52,830 nt of DNA from Acidobacteriota bacterium (GCA_025463165.1 JAOBAU010000113.1:1-52830), one strand, 5' to 3'. Positions 14,638-22,459 are shown, counted from the first letter of the stretch. The notes: generated from the sequence alone by a model not told the origin. Numbers and translations: made by a program.

Positions 14638-15812
14638 TGGCCCGTTACGAAGAACGCGATGACTCGTACGATCTCCTGAATCAATATCTTCAGGAGATCG
14701 CACGAATCCCGCGCCTCACACCCGAGCGCGAGCGCGAGCTCGGTCAGCGCGTGCAGCAGGAGAACGACAAAGCCGCGCTCGAAGAGCTGGTGAAATCGAA
14801 TCTCCGCTTCGTCGTCTCGTACGCGAAACGCTATCGCAACGCGCACGTCCTCTTCCTCGATCTGATCAACGAAGGCAACATCGGGTTGATCCACGCCGCG
14901 CGGAAATTCGATCCCGACAAGAACGTGAAGTTCATCACGTACGCGGTCTGGTGGATTCGCCAGTCGATCCTGCACGCGTTGTCGGAACAGGGCGGCGCGT
15001 TCCGTCTGCCGCCGAAGCGCGCGAACCTGATGTACCGGCTCGAGAAAGCGATCGGCACCGCGATGACGGAAGGGAATCACATTCCGACGGCCGAGGAGCT
15101 GGCGGTGGAGCTGGGTGTGACGGTGAAGGAAGTGCAGACGCTGATGCACGCCAACGCCGACAACTTCTCATTGAATGCGGAGCTCGACGACGAATCGCAC
15201 ACCGAGCTCGCCGACGTCATCGAGCAGACCACGATTCCGTCTGCCGATTCGGAGATGCAGGCGCAGTCGCGGCGCGAAGAATTGCTCGCGCACATGGCGG
15301 AGCTGACGCCGAAAGAGCGGCTCGTGCTGACGCTGCGTCACGGCGTCAGCGACAACGTCCCGAAACGAATCAACGAGCTCGCCGCGTTTCTCAATCGCGA
15401 GCCGGCGAACATCGTGTCGGTGCTCGAAGCGGCCGAGCAGAAAGTGTGCGAGACGATCGCCATCACGCGCAGCGAGCTCGCGCAGTTGTTGCTCTACACG
15501 AATCCGAACGTCCGCGCCGCGCGCACGTTCTGGTCGGAGCTCGGCGACATCGCCGAAGGCGTCACGCCGCAGATCGACTTCGCGCGCGTCGGCCAGCTCG
15601 AGTCGCTGAAGCAGCACGGCTCGGTGCAGAAGACGATCGATGCGCTGACGCTCGAAGAACGGACGATCCTGAAACTGCGCTACGGCGTCCTGCAGGATGA
15701 CGAGCTGACGCTGCGCGACATCGGCGAGATTCTCGGTCTTTCGCGCGAGCGCGTGCGGCAGATCGAGTCGCGCGCCGAGCAGAAGTGCCGCCGCAGCGTG
15801 CGGCGCCGCTGA
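14637..15812 (+). CDS. Sigma-70 family RNA polymerase sigma factor with two region-4-like segments
   Basis: A 391-residue primary-like sigma factor without region 1.1. Region 2 spans about 50-115 and includes FLDLINEGNIGLIHAARKF and YAVWWIRQSI. Region 3 covers about 125-205. A canonical region 4 with helix-turn-helix is at the C-terminus (331-388: LTLEERTILKLRYG...LTLRDIGEILGLSRERVRQIE). Between them, residues 217-270 hold a second, degenerate region-4-like unit (LTPKERLVLTLRHGVSD...INELAAFLNREPANIVSVLEAAEQKV) joined by a linker of about 60 residues. Standard group 2 factors are about 280-330 residues. The start ATG lies in an inverted repeat. The extra segment could contact DNA, RNA polymerase or an anti-sigma factor. 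Confidence 0.9.
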   Translation: MARYEERDDSYDLLNQYLQEIARIPRLTPERERELGQRVQQENDKAALEELVKSNLRFVVSYAKRYRNAHVLFLDLINEGNIGLIHAARKFDPDKNVKFITYAVWWIRQSILHALSEQGGAFRLPPKRANLMYRLEKAIGTAMTEGNHIPTAEELAVELGVTVKEVQTLMHANADNFSLNAELDDESHTELADVIEQTTIPSADSEMQAQSRREELLAHMAELTPKERLVLTLRHGVSDNVPKRINELAAFLNREPANIVSVLEAAEQKVCETIAITRSELAQLLLYTNPNVRAARTFWSELGDIAEGVTPQIDFARVGQLESLKQHGSVQKTIDALTLEERTILKLRYGVLQDDELTLRDIGEILGLSRERVRQIESRAEQKCRRSVRRR

Positions 15813-15854
15813 TTTGTCACAAGCGGAAGTGCTGTTCGTGACGTAACTAGTCGC

Positions 15855-17456
15855 GTGACTACGCGCACTCTCGTCCTCATCTCTCTTCTTGCAGTCTCGT
15901 CCGCCGCGATTGCGCAGGACTATCGAATCGATGTCGATCGCGCGCACTTCGATGCCGCGACGGGCGCGCTCCCGGCGCACATCACCGTCACCAACGACAG
16001 CGATGCGCCGATCAGCGGCGTGGAGCTCTTCTTCGCCGGACAGTTGGTTCACGCCGCGAGCGGAAGCGGCTGGACCTGCACGGAGAGTCGCAACCAGCCG
16101 ACGAAGTGCGACTTCGCCGGTACGTTCGCCGCCGGTGAGATCGCAACGGTCGACGCGATCGTCGTCTTCGCGCAGCAGCCTTCGCGCATCAGCGTTGACG
16201 GCAATCTCTTCTGGACGAACGCGGCGGGTCAGCGCACCTTCATCTCGCGGCGATTGCCGCTCGCGGTCTACAAGGCTTTCGTCGTGACGCGGACGGCTGA
16301 CAGCGGCAGCGGCTCGTTGCGTGACGCGATCGTGGCGCTCAACGCCGACGCTGTTTGCGCATCGCTGCCGTGCGGCATCGCGTTCAACTTCGCGCCGAGC
16401 GCCGACGAGAAGTGGCAGACGATTCACGTTCGGTCGGAACTGCCGGCGCTCACCGCCGCGGACGTCACCATCGACGGCGATTCACAGAGCATCTTCGCCG
16501 GCGACACGAATGCCGACGGCCCGGAAGTCGAGCTGCGCGGTGAAGGAGTCGCTGGCGATGGATTCGATTTCCGTTCCGCGGTCTCCGAAGTGCGCGGAAT
16601 GGCGATTGGCGGCTTTGGACGCAACGGCATTGCGCTCACGGTTCGCTTGCGCGAGCACGGCGTTTTTCGCTTTCTGCACAACTACCTCGGCACCGACGCC
16701 ACCGGTTCCAATGCCGCGCCGAACGGACTGCGCGGGATCTCGATCACCGGCGGTTACGTCGAAGGCGAGATCCGCGACAACGTGTTGAGTGGCAACGGAC
16801 GCAGCGGACTGTGGGTCTGGACGGAACAGTCTCCCGGCTTCCGTCTCGCGGAATCGATGAACGTGGCCGGCAATCGCGCCGGCCTGCAGGCGCATTCCGA
16901 CGCGCCGCTGCCGAATGGCGCGAGTGGCATGTTCTTCGGGCCCGCCGTCGACGGCGCTGCAGTTGAAGGAAACACGATCGCGTACAACCGCGACTTCGGC
17001 GTCGCCGTCGGTCGCGGCGCGCGACTGATGCGCGTGCGCGGAAACTCGATCGCGCACAACGGCGTCGGCGGCATCGACGTCGGTCTCGATGGTCCGACGC
17101 CGGCCGGCGTCGATGCGGAGTTCAGCGATGTGCCGGCGCCGCTGCTGCAGTCCGCGACGTACGACGCTGCCACGAACACGACCACGATCGCGGCGACGGT
17201 GCCGCCCAGCTTCTACTTCGTCATGAATCAGGTTGATTTCTATGTCAGCGAAACGCGTGAGCACGGCGACTACGCGGAAGGCGAGCGCTATCTCGGGACA
17301 TCGAAAACACAACCGGGAACGAATGTACGAACGCTGACGGTGCCGGGCGATCTGCGTGGCCGATTCGTCAGCGGCGTGACGTTCCGAACGCGCGACGCAG
17401 AGGGCTCGCTCCTCTACGACACCGGCGAACCGAGCAACGCGATCGAGGTGAAGTGA
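15855..17456 (+). CDS. Secreted beta-helix protein, paralogue of the 11218 gene
   Basis: A 533-residue exported protein with signal peptide MTTRTLVLISLLAVSSAAIAQ. One DUF11-like sandwich (about 22-140) replaces the three in its larger relative. A parallel beta-helix follows, opening with SGSGSLRDAIVALN. Shared signatures with the 11218 product include PLPNGASG followed by FGP or IGP, IDVGLDGP, AEGERYLGT versus AEGHRFLGT, and GDLRGRFVS versus DDLRGTFVA. The two therefore arose by duplication and then differed in domain number. The start is GTG at 15855. Function is unknown; a surface-binding or structural role is likely. Confidence 0.78.
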   Translation: MTTRTLVLISLLAVSSAAIAQDYRIDVDRAHFDAATGALPAHITVTNDSDAPISGVELFFAGQLVHAASGSGWTCTESRNQPTKCDFAGTFAAGEIATVDAIVVFAQQPSRISVDGNLFWTNAAGQRTFISRRLPLAVYKAFVVTRTADSGSGSLRDAIVALNADAVCASLPCGIAFNFAPSADEKWQTIHVRSELPALTAADVTIDGDSQSIFAGDTNADGPEVELRGEGVAGDGFDFRSAVSEVRGMAIGGFGRNGIALTVRLREHGVFRFLHNYLGTDATGSNAAPNGLRGISITGGYVEGEIRDNVLSGNGRSGLWVWTEQSPGFRLAESMNVAGNRAGLQAHSDAPLPNGASGMFFGPAVDGAAVEGNTIAYNRDFGVAVGRGARLMRVRGNSIAHNGVGGIDVGLDGPTPAGVDAEFSDVPAPLLQSATYDAATNTTTIAATVPPSFYFVMNQVDFYVSETREHGDYAEGERYLGTSKTQPGTNVRTLTVPGDLRGRFVSGVTFRTRDAEGSLLYDTGEPSNAIEVK

Positions 17457-17459
17457 GCG

Positions 17460-17729
17460 CTATTGCTGCTTGTTGCGCAGACCCGCGGCGATCTCATCCA
17501 TCTTCGTCTGATGGAACTCGTTGACGAAGCGCTGCAGCTGTTCCTCGGGCATCGACGTCATGTCCGACGTGTAAACCTTCTTCAACGCGCCGGCGAGGTA
17601 GACCTTCGTCTCGACGCGCCACGCAGGGCGTGGAAAGAATTCGGTCTGGATCGTCAGTTTCTTCGTACCGACATCGAACGCATCGAGGCGTCCCATCGGC
17701 AACTCGCGGGGCGGAGCGACGTCGGTCAT
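17460..17729 (-). CDS. Hypothetical protein (89 aa)
   Basis: A short soluble protein beginning MTDVAPPRELPMGRLDAFDVG and ending in a charged helix (EEQLQRFVNEFHQTKMDEIAAGLRNKQQ). I do not recognise the family. It lies 3 nt from the convergent stop of the beta-helix gene and is divergent from the 17751 gene. The ATG at 17729 is favoured over longer upstream readings because TACCAT, a -10-like hexamer, lies 8 nt upstream and because upstream extensions would overlap the divergent gene. Third-position GC is high, consistent with coding. Confidence 0.6.
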   Translation of the reverse strand: MTDVAPPRELPMGRLDAFDVGTKKLTIQTEFFPRPAWRVETKVYLAGALKKVYTSDMTSMPEEQLQRFVNEFHQTKMDEIAAGLRNKQQ

Positions 17730-17736
17730 GTTGCGA

Positions 17737-17743
17737 TATGGTA
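17737..17743. promoter_or_regulatory. Overlapping divergent -10 elements (TATGGTA)
   Basis: TATGGT (plus, 17737-17742) is 8 nt before the ATG at 17751. TACCAT (minus, 17743-17738) is 8 nt before the ATG at 17729. The two hexamers share five bases in a 21-bp intergenic gap, with no Shine-Dalgarno room for the minus gene. Confidence 0.45.
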
Positions 17744-17750
17744 GACGAAG

Positions 17751-18149
17751 ATGCGGCTCGAGCATTTGACCGATGATGAGGAAGACCACTGGCGGGGGGA
17801 GTTCGCGCAGGAGAACTGGATTTTCGGGGCGCTGCGACTCAGCATCACGCTCCCCGAATTCGCCGGCGGCGTGCCGTCGCTGCGCGACATGCACTTCGGT
17901 TATTACCTGCAGCCGCTGCATCTGAACGCGGACGATCGCGAAGATCTGCCGCGCAAGCTCGCGTACGTCGTCGCGCGCCGTAAACCGCCGCTCGACTTTC
18001 TCGAGCTCGTCGGCGCGGGGCTGCGCATTCCGCACTGCTTTCCGCAGGGCTTCACGCTGCACAGCGTCCTGCGCATCACGCTTCAGGAACTGCGTCGCCT
18101 GCCGCTCCGCGATGACAGCGGCCGCGTCGCCGCACGGGAAGAATCATGA
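17751..18149 (+). CDS. Hypothetical protein (132 aa) preceding an ABC exporter
   Basis: A soluble acidic-to-basic protein starting MRLEHLTDDEEDHWRGEFAQ. No signal peptide, membrane helix or family motif that I recognise. Its stop overlaps the start of the ABC exporter gene by 4 nt (ATGA at 18146-18149), so it is almost certainly cotranscribed and coupled with it. It may be an accessory of the transporter or an unrelated passenger. Minus-strand readings over the same interval are compositional shadows. Confidence 0.65.
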   Translation: MRLEHLTDDEEDHWRGEFAQENWIFGALRLSITLPEFAGGVPSLRDMHFGYYLQPLHLNADDREDLPRKLAYVVARRKPPLDFLELVGAGLRIPHCFPQGFTLHSVLRITLQELRRLPLRDDSGRVAAREES

Positions 18150-19885
18150 CTCCGATCCGCCGTCTTCTTCACTACTTCAAACTGCATAAAGCGTCGCTCA
18201 CCGCCGGCGCGCTTTGCGTCGTCGGTTCCGCGGTGTTTTCACTCGCCAAACCGCTCATCGTCGGCAACGCCGTCAACGCGCTGACGCATTCATTCACGCG
18301 CGCGATGTTGCTTCGCTACGGACTGCTGCTGATCGGCGCGTCGGCGATCGAAGGGATCTTTCTCTACCTGCAGCGCTGGATCATCATCGGCGCGTCGCGG
18401 CGCATCGAGTACGAGATGCGCAACGATTTCTACGCGCATCTGCAGCGGCTGCCGCTTTCGTACTACCAGGACCAGCGCACCGGCGATCTGATGTCGCGCG
18501 CCACGAACGATCTCGCGTCCGTGCGCATGCTCATCGGTCCGGCGGTCATGCACTCGTTCTCGTCGCTGCTCGTCGTGACCGGCGCGTTCATCATGATGTT
18601 GCGTATCGAGCCGCGCATGGCGCTCATCTCCCTTTGCGCGGTGCCGGTCGTGGCCGGGATGGTGAAGTACTTCGGCGAGCAGATTCACGTTCGCTTCAAA
18701 TCGGTACAGGACTACTTCGGCGACATCTCCGCGCGCGTGCAGGAAAACCTCGCCGGCGTGCGCGTCGTGCGCGCCTTCGGTCAGGAGCGCAACGAAGCGG
18801 AGATTTTTCGCGAGATGAATCGCGAGTACGTGAATCGCAATCGTTCGCTGATCCGCCTCACCGCGACGTTCTATCCGGGACTGCACGCCATGATCGGACT
18901 GATGTTCGTCATCGTCTTCTTCATCGGCAGCCGGAAGATGATCGCCGGCACGATGACGATCGGTTCGTTCGTCGCCTTCCAGTTCTACCTCGGACGGATG
19001 ATCTGGCCGCTCATCGCCCTCGGATGGGTCATCAACCTGTTTCAGCGCGGCATGGCATCGATGCAGCGCCTGCACGAAGTCTGGTCGGTCGATCCGGGTG
19101 CCGATACGAATGAAGGGGAGCGTGTCGAAGGAACGGTGCGCGGCGACATCGAGATTCGCGAGCTGACGTTCACCTACACCAATCATCCGGTGCTGCGCGA
19201 TGTGAACCTCAGCATCCGGCACGGAGAAACGGTCGGCGTCGTCGGCCGCACGGGGAGCGGGAAATCGACGCTGCTCGCGCTGCTGACGCGGACCTTCGAG
19301 CCGCCGCCGAACAGCATCTTCATCGACGGCCGTCCGATCGAAACGATTCCGCCGCGCCAGCTGCGCGAATGGATCGGGATGGTGCCGCAGGAGACGTTCC
19401 TCTTCTCGGAATCGATCGCGGAAAACATCCGCTTCGGAAGAGCAGAAGCGAACGCCGGCGAGTTGCGCGACGCCGCAACGATGGCCGGCTTGTCGATGGA
19501 TGTCGAGACCTTCTCGCAGGGACTGGAGACCGTGATTGGAGAGCGAGGCATCACCCTTTCCGGCGGACAGAAACAGCGCACCGCGATCGCGCGTGCGCTC
19601 GTCCGCGAACCGATGATCCTCCTGCTCGACGATTCGCTCAGCGCCGTCGACACCGCAACCGAAGAACAGATCCTCACCGCGCTGCGAAACGTGCGCAAAG
19701 GAAGAACAGTCCTCATCGTCTCGCATCGCGTCTCGTCGGTAAAAGACGCCGATCACATCGTCGTCCTCGACGAAGGAAAGATCGTCGAGCGCGGAACCCA
19801 CGACTCACTCCTCGCGCACGACGGCTACTACGCCGACCTCTATCGACGCCAAACGATCGAGGCGGAGCTGGAGGAGATTGCTTAA
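18146..19885 (+). CDS. ABC exporter half-transporter, degenerate Walker B partner
   Basis: A 579-residue type IV (ABCB-like) exporter half. Residues 1-310 hold the six-helix membrane domain and 330-579 the nucleotide-binding domain. Walker A is GRTGSGKS (367-374), the signature LSGGQ (471-475) is canonical and the H-loop is H527. Walker B reads ILLLDD, so aspartate 496 replaces the catalytic glutamate. This is the pattern of the TM287/BmrC-type subunit of heterodimeric exporters, where one of two ATP sites hydrolyses poorly. The next gene is the complementary partner. Substrate is unknown; drug or lipid export is typical of the family. Confidence 0.93.
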   Translation: MTPIRRLLHYFKLHKASLTAGALCVVGSAVFSLAKPLIVGNAVNALTHSFTRAMLLRYGLLLIGASAIEGIFLYLQRWIIIGASRRIEYEMRNDFYAHLQRLPLSYYQDQRTGDLMSRATNDLASVRMLIGPAVMHSFSSLLVVTGAFIMMLRIEPRMALISLCAVPVVAGMVKYFGEQIHVRFKSVQDYFGDISARVQENLAGVRVVRAFGQERNEAEIFREMNREYVNRNRSLIRLTATFYPGLHAMIGLMFVIVFFIGSRKMIAGTMTIGSFVAFQFYLGRMIWPLIALGWVINLFQRGMASMQRLHEVWSVDPGADTNEGERVEGTVRGDIEIRELTFTYTNHPVLRDVNLSIRHGETVGVVGRTGSGKSTLLALLTRTFEPPPNSIFIDGRPIETIPPRQLREWIGMVPQETFLFSESIAENIRFGRAEANAGELRDAATMAGLSMDVETFSQGLETVIGERGITLSGGQKQRTAIARALVREPMILLLDDSLSAVDTATEEQILTALRNVRKGRTVLIVSHRVSSVKDADHIVVLDEGKIVERGTHDSLLAHDGYYADLYRRQTIEAELEEIA

Positions 19886-19888
19886 TTC

Positions 19889-19960
19889 GGCATGAGGCAT
19901 GAGGGACGAGGTATGAGTGGGAGGCTTCTCACTCATGCCTCATTCCCCATGCCTCATGCC
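19889..19960. repeat. Heptad inverted repeat G (GGCATGA type)
   Basis: Arms 19889-19919 and 19930-19960, 31 nt each with 27 matches, built from 7-bp units of GGCATGA and variants (GGGACGA, GGTATGA) around a 10-nt loop. It starts 3 nt after the stop of the first exporter gene and ends 12 nt before the ATG of its partner, so it lies inside an obligate gene pair. Confidence 0.85.
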
Positions 19961-19972
19961 TGACGGAACGTC

Positions 19973-21820
19973 ATGGCTGAAATCGAAAAACACGAAGACG
20001 AAGGCGCGAAGTCGTTCGATCCGCATCTTGCGCGGCGGCTGCTGCACTACCTTCGTCCGTATCGCGCGCGGGCGGGGTTCTCGGTGCTGCTCGTCATTCT
20101 TTCGTCGGCGCTGGAGATCGTCGGGCCGGCCATCATCGCCATCGCCATCGATCTCTTCGTGAAGCCGGTGCCGGGGAGCAGCACGATCGGCGTCAGCGGA
20201 CGGATCGGCGTGTGGCTCGCGGCGCATGGCTGGAGCCTCGACGTCGTCACCGGCATCAACGTCGCCACCTCGGTTTATCTCACCGCGCTCGTGCTCGGTT
20301 TCGCGGTGCTCTATTCGCAGATGGTCCTGATGAACGTGATGGGCCAGTACATCATGTACGACCTCCGCAAGGAGATCTTCGGCCATCTGCAGAAGCTCGA
20401 CATCCGCTTCTTCGATCGCAATCCGGTCGGACGGCTGATGACCCGCGTGACGACCGACGTCGACGCACTGAACGAGATGTTCACCGCCGGCTTCGTCGCC
20501 ATCTTCGGCGACATCGTCGTGCTCGCCGGCATCGTCGGCGTGCTGTTCTGGATGAACTGGCGGATGGCGCTCGTCCTCTTCTCCATCACGCCGTTCATCG
20601 TGCTGGCGTCGATGTGGTTCCGCCGCGGTGCGCGCATCACCTACAGACAGGTGCGCGCGCGCATCGCCGCGATCAACGCGTTTCTGCAGGAGCACATCTC
20701 CGGCATGTCGACCGTGCAGCTCTTCAATCGCGAAGAGGCGGAGGCGGAGAAGTTCGAGGTGCTGAATGCGAAGCACCGCGACGCGAACATCGATTCGATC
20801 TTCTACTACGCCGTCTTCTATCCGGTCATCGAGCTCGTGCAGACGATCGGCATCGCGCTGATCGTCTGGTACGGCGGCGGTCAGGTCGTGCAGAAGACGC
20901 TGTCGATCGGCGCGCTGATCGCCTTCTTTCAATACGCGCAGCGTTTCTACGAGCCGATCTCGGATCTGTCGGAGAAGTACAACATCCTTCAGGCGGCGAT
21001 GGCGGCGAGCGAACGGATCTTCCGGCTGCTCGATACGCCGGTGGCCATTGAAGACAGCGGCGAGCTTGCAATCACCGAGCTCGAGTCGATCGAGTTCCGC
21101 AACGTCTGGTTCGCGTATAACGAGGAAGAGTGGGTGCTGAAAGACGTCTCGTTCCAGGTGCGGCGCGGCGAGCGGGTCGCGCTCGTCGGTCACACTGGCG
21201 CCGGGAAGACGACGGTCACTTCGCTGCTGCTGCGTTTCTACGAGATTCAGCGCGGCGAGATTCTCATCAATGGAGTCGACATCCGGCGCTACTCGCTTGT
21301 CTCGTTGCGGCGGCTCTTCGCCATCGTGCAGCAGGACTTCTTCCTCTTCACCGGCAACGTCTCGCAGAACATCGCGCTTGGCGATCCGTCGATCGGCGAA
21401 GAGCGCGTGCGCGAAGCGGCGGTGCGCGTGCAGGCCGACCGCTTCATCAGCAGATTGCCGGAAGGTTATGCCGCCGAGGTGAGGGAGAGAGGGGCGGGGT
21501 TCTCGGTCGGGGAGAAACAGCTGCTGTCGTTCGCGCGCGCGCTGGCGTTCAATCCGCCCGTGCTGATCCTCGATGAGGCGACCTCATCGATCGATACGGA
21601 AACCGAGCGGCTGATTCAGGACGCCATCCGGACGCTGATGGAAGGGCGGACGTCGATCGTCATTGCGCACCGGCTTTCAACGATCCGTTCGGCCGACACG
21701 ATTCTCGTGTTCCACCATGGCGAGATTCGCGAGCGCGGCACGCACGAGGAGCTGATGGAGACGAACGGTCTCTACCGTAGGCTGTACGAGATTCAGTATC
21801 GCGAAGCAGCGCTCGTGTGA
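19973..21820 (+). CDS. ABC exporter half-transporter, degenerate signature partner
   Basis: A 615-residue ABCB-like exporter half, partner of the preceding gene. The membrane domain is about residues 25-345 and the nucleotide-binding domain 370-610. Walker A is GHTGAGKT (406-413), Walker B LILDE with catalytic glutamate 535, and the H-loop H566. The signature is FSVGE (510-514) instead of LSGGQ. In a heterodimer its signature would face the Walker motifs of the first subunit, making one site degenerate in two elements and leaving the other fully canonical. This mirrors TM288/BmrD-type subunits and supports an asymmetric heterodimeric exporter. Confidence 0.93.
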   Translation: MAEIEKHEDEGAKSFDPHLARRLLHYLRPYRARAGFSVLLVILSSALEIVGPAIIAIAIDLFVKPVPGSSTIGVSGRIGVWLAAHGWSLDVVTGINVATSVYLTALVLGFAVLYSQMVLMNVMGQYIMYDLRKEIFGHLQKLDIRFFDRNPVGRLMTRVTTDVDALNEMFTAGFVAIFGDIVVLAGIVGVLFWMNWRMALVLFSITPFIVLASMWFRRGARITYRQVRARIAAINAFLQEHISGMSTVQLFNREEAEAEKFEVLNAKHRDANIDSIFYYAVFYPVIELVQTIGIALIVWYGGGQVVQKTLSIGALIAFFQYAQRFYEPISDLSEKYNILQAAMAASERIFRLLDTPVAIEDSGELAITELESIEFRNVWFAYNEEEWVLKDVSFQVRRGERVALVGHTGAGKTTVTSLLLRFYEIQRGEILINGVDIRRYSLVSLRRLFAIVQQDFFLFTGNVSQNIALGDPSIGEERVREAAVRVQADRFISRLPEGYAAEVRERGAGFSVGEKQLLSFARALAFNPPVLILDEATSSIDTETERLIQDAIRTLMEGRTSIVIAHRLSTIRSADTILVFHHGEIRERGTHEELMETNGLYRRLYEIQYREAALV

Positions 21821-21826
21821 CGATTA

Positions 21827-21856
21827 TTTGACTGATGTCAAAAACAGGCATACCTT
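21827..21856 (+). promoter_or_regulatory. Promoter with FNR/FixK-like dyad before the 78-aa gene
   Basis: TTTGAC-TGAT-GTCAAA (21827-21842) is a perfect dyad matching the TTGAN6TCAA pattern of FNR/FixK/DNR-family sites. TTGACT within it (21828-21833) and TACCTT (21851-21856) are 17 nt apart and can form a sigma-70 promoter, so the dyad overlaps the -35. The regulator is not identified. Confidence 0.45.
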
Positions 21857-21910
21857 CAGCATCCGTGTTACGCAAAGAAGTACGCCCACGGGGGGAGAGG
21901 AGGGGAAAGA

Positions 21911-22147
21911 ATGACCGTGAGGTTTTTCCCCGGGAGCCGGAGATCAAAGACCGGCCTGATTGAAGGGTTTTTGTCGAGATACCGCGTCGCGCACGAGTTA
22001 GTGCAGCCGGAGGATTACAAGTCGAAGACGTTTCGTCTCGGCACCGATCCGGCGGTCGAAGTGGACGGAATGCTTTTTGTCGACCCCAACGTCGACGCGC
22101 TGAAAAAGATCCTTCACGTCGACGGCGACGAGGCTCAGCCCGTCTGA
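21911..22147 (+). CDS. Hypothetical small protein, possibly glutaredoxin-fold without cysteines
   Basis: A 78-residue protein. The run VEVDGMLFVDPNVDALKKIL resembles the last strands and helix of glutaredoxin or ArsC-like folds, and the N-terminus MTVRFFPGSRRSKTGLIEGFLSRYRV could be the first strand and helix. There is no redox cysteine pair, so a redox role is not supported. It has its own transcription unit: an FNR-like dyad and promoter upstream, a strong purine-rich Shine-Dalgarno (GAGGAGGGG) and a textbook terminator 20 nt after the stop. This isolated, well-signalled architecture suggests regulated expression. Confidence 0.6.
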   Translation: MTVRFFPGSRRSKTGLIEGFLSRYRVAHELVQPEDYKSKTFRLGTDPAVEVDGMLFVDPNVDALKKILHVDGDEAQPV

Positions 22148-22159
22148 CAATGAGAGCCT

Positions 22160-22459
22160 TCAGGCGGCCGGGAAAATCCCGGCCGCTTCTTTTTCCACGG
22201 CACTCTTGATCCGCGGCTCGAACGGCTTCGCGATCAGCGGCAGTTTGCCTTCGATGATGACGTCGGTGTCGGTGATCTCCAGCGATCCGCTGACCTTGAA
22301 GCCGCGCGCCGCCCCCGAGAACGTCAGCTTCTCGCCATCCCACTGATGCTGCGACTCGTTGAGGTAATGGCCGTATTGCGCGAGCGCCTGCCCCAGCCGC
22401 TCATCGATCGCCTTCCGAGCCTTTTCCTTCGTCGTGTGATGCGGAACCGTCAGTCGCAT
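22160..22459 (-). CDS. Polyhydroxyalkanoic acid system family protein
   Basis: A 99-residue protein starting MRLTVPHHTTKEKARKAIDERLGQALAQYG with later WDGEKLTFSGAARGFKVSGSLEITDTDVIIEGKLPLIAKPFEPRI. This matches the PHA granule-region family (PF09650), small alpha/beta proteins often found outside any PHA operon and of uncertain role. The start ATG at 22459 has AGGAG upstream and a TAGAAT -10-like element further up. No PHA synthase is in the window. Its last codons (EAAGIFPAA) encode, on the other strand, the terminator of the convergent 78-aa gene. Confidence 0.75.
   Translation of the reverse strand: MRLTVPHHTTKEKARKAIDERLGQALAQYGHYLNESQHQWDGEKLTFSGAARGFKVSGSLEITDTDVIIEGKLPLIAKPFEPRIKSAVEKEAAGIFPAA
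22164..22194 (+). terminator. Intrinsic terminator of the 78-aa gene, embedded in the opposing CDS
   Basis: GCGGCCGGGA (22164-22173) pairs perfectly with TCCCGGCCGC (22177-22186) over a 3-nt loop and is followed by TTCTTTTT. It serves the plus-strand 78-aa gene. The whole element lies within the 3' coding end of the minus-strand PHA-family gene. Confidence 0.85.

Noticed and set aside
22160-22459. A PHA storage locus
   Set aside because: Only the small PF09650-type protein is present. No synthase, phasin or depolymerase occurs in the window.
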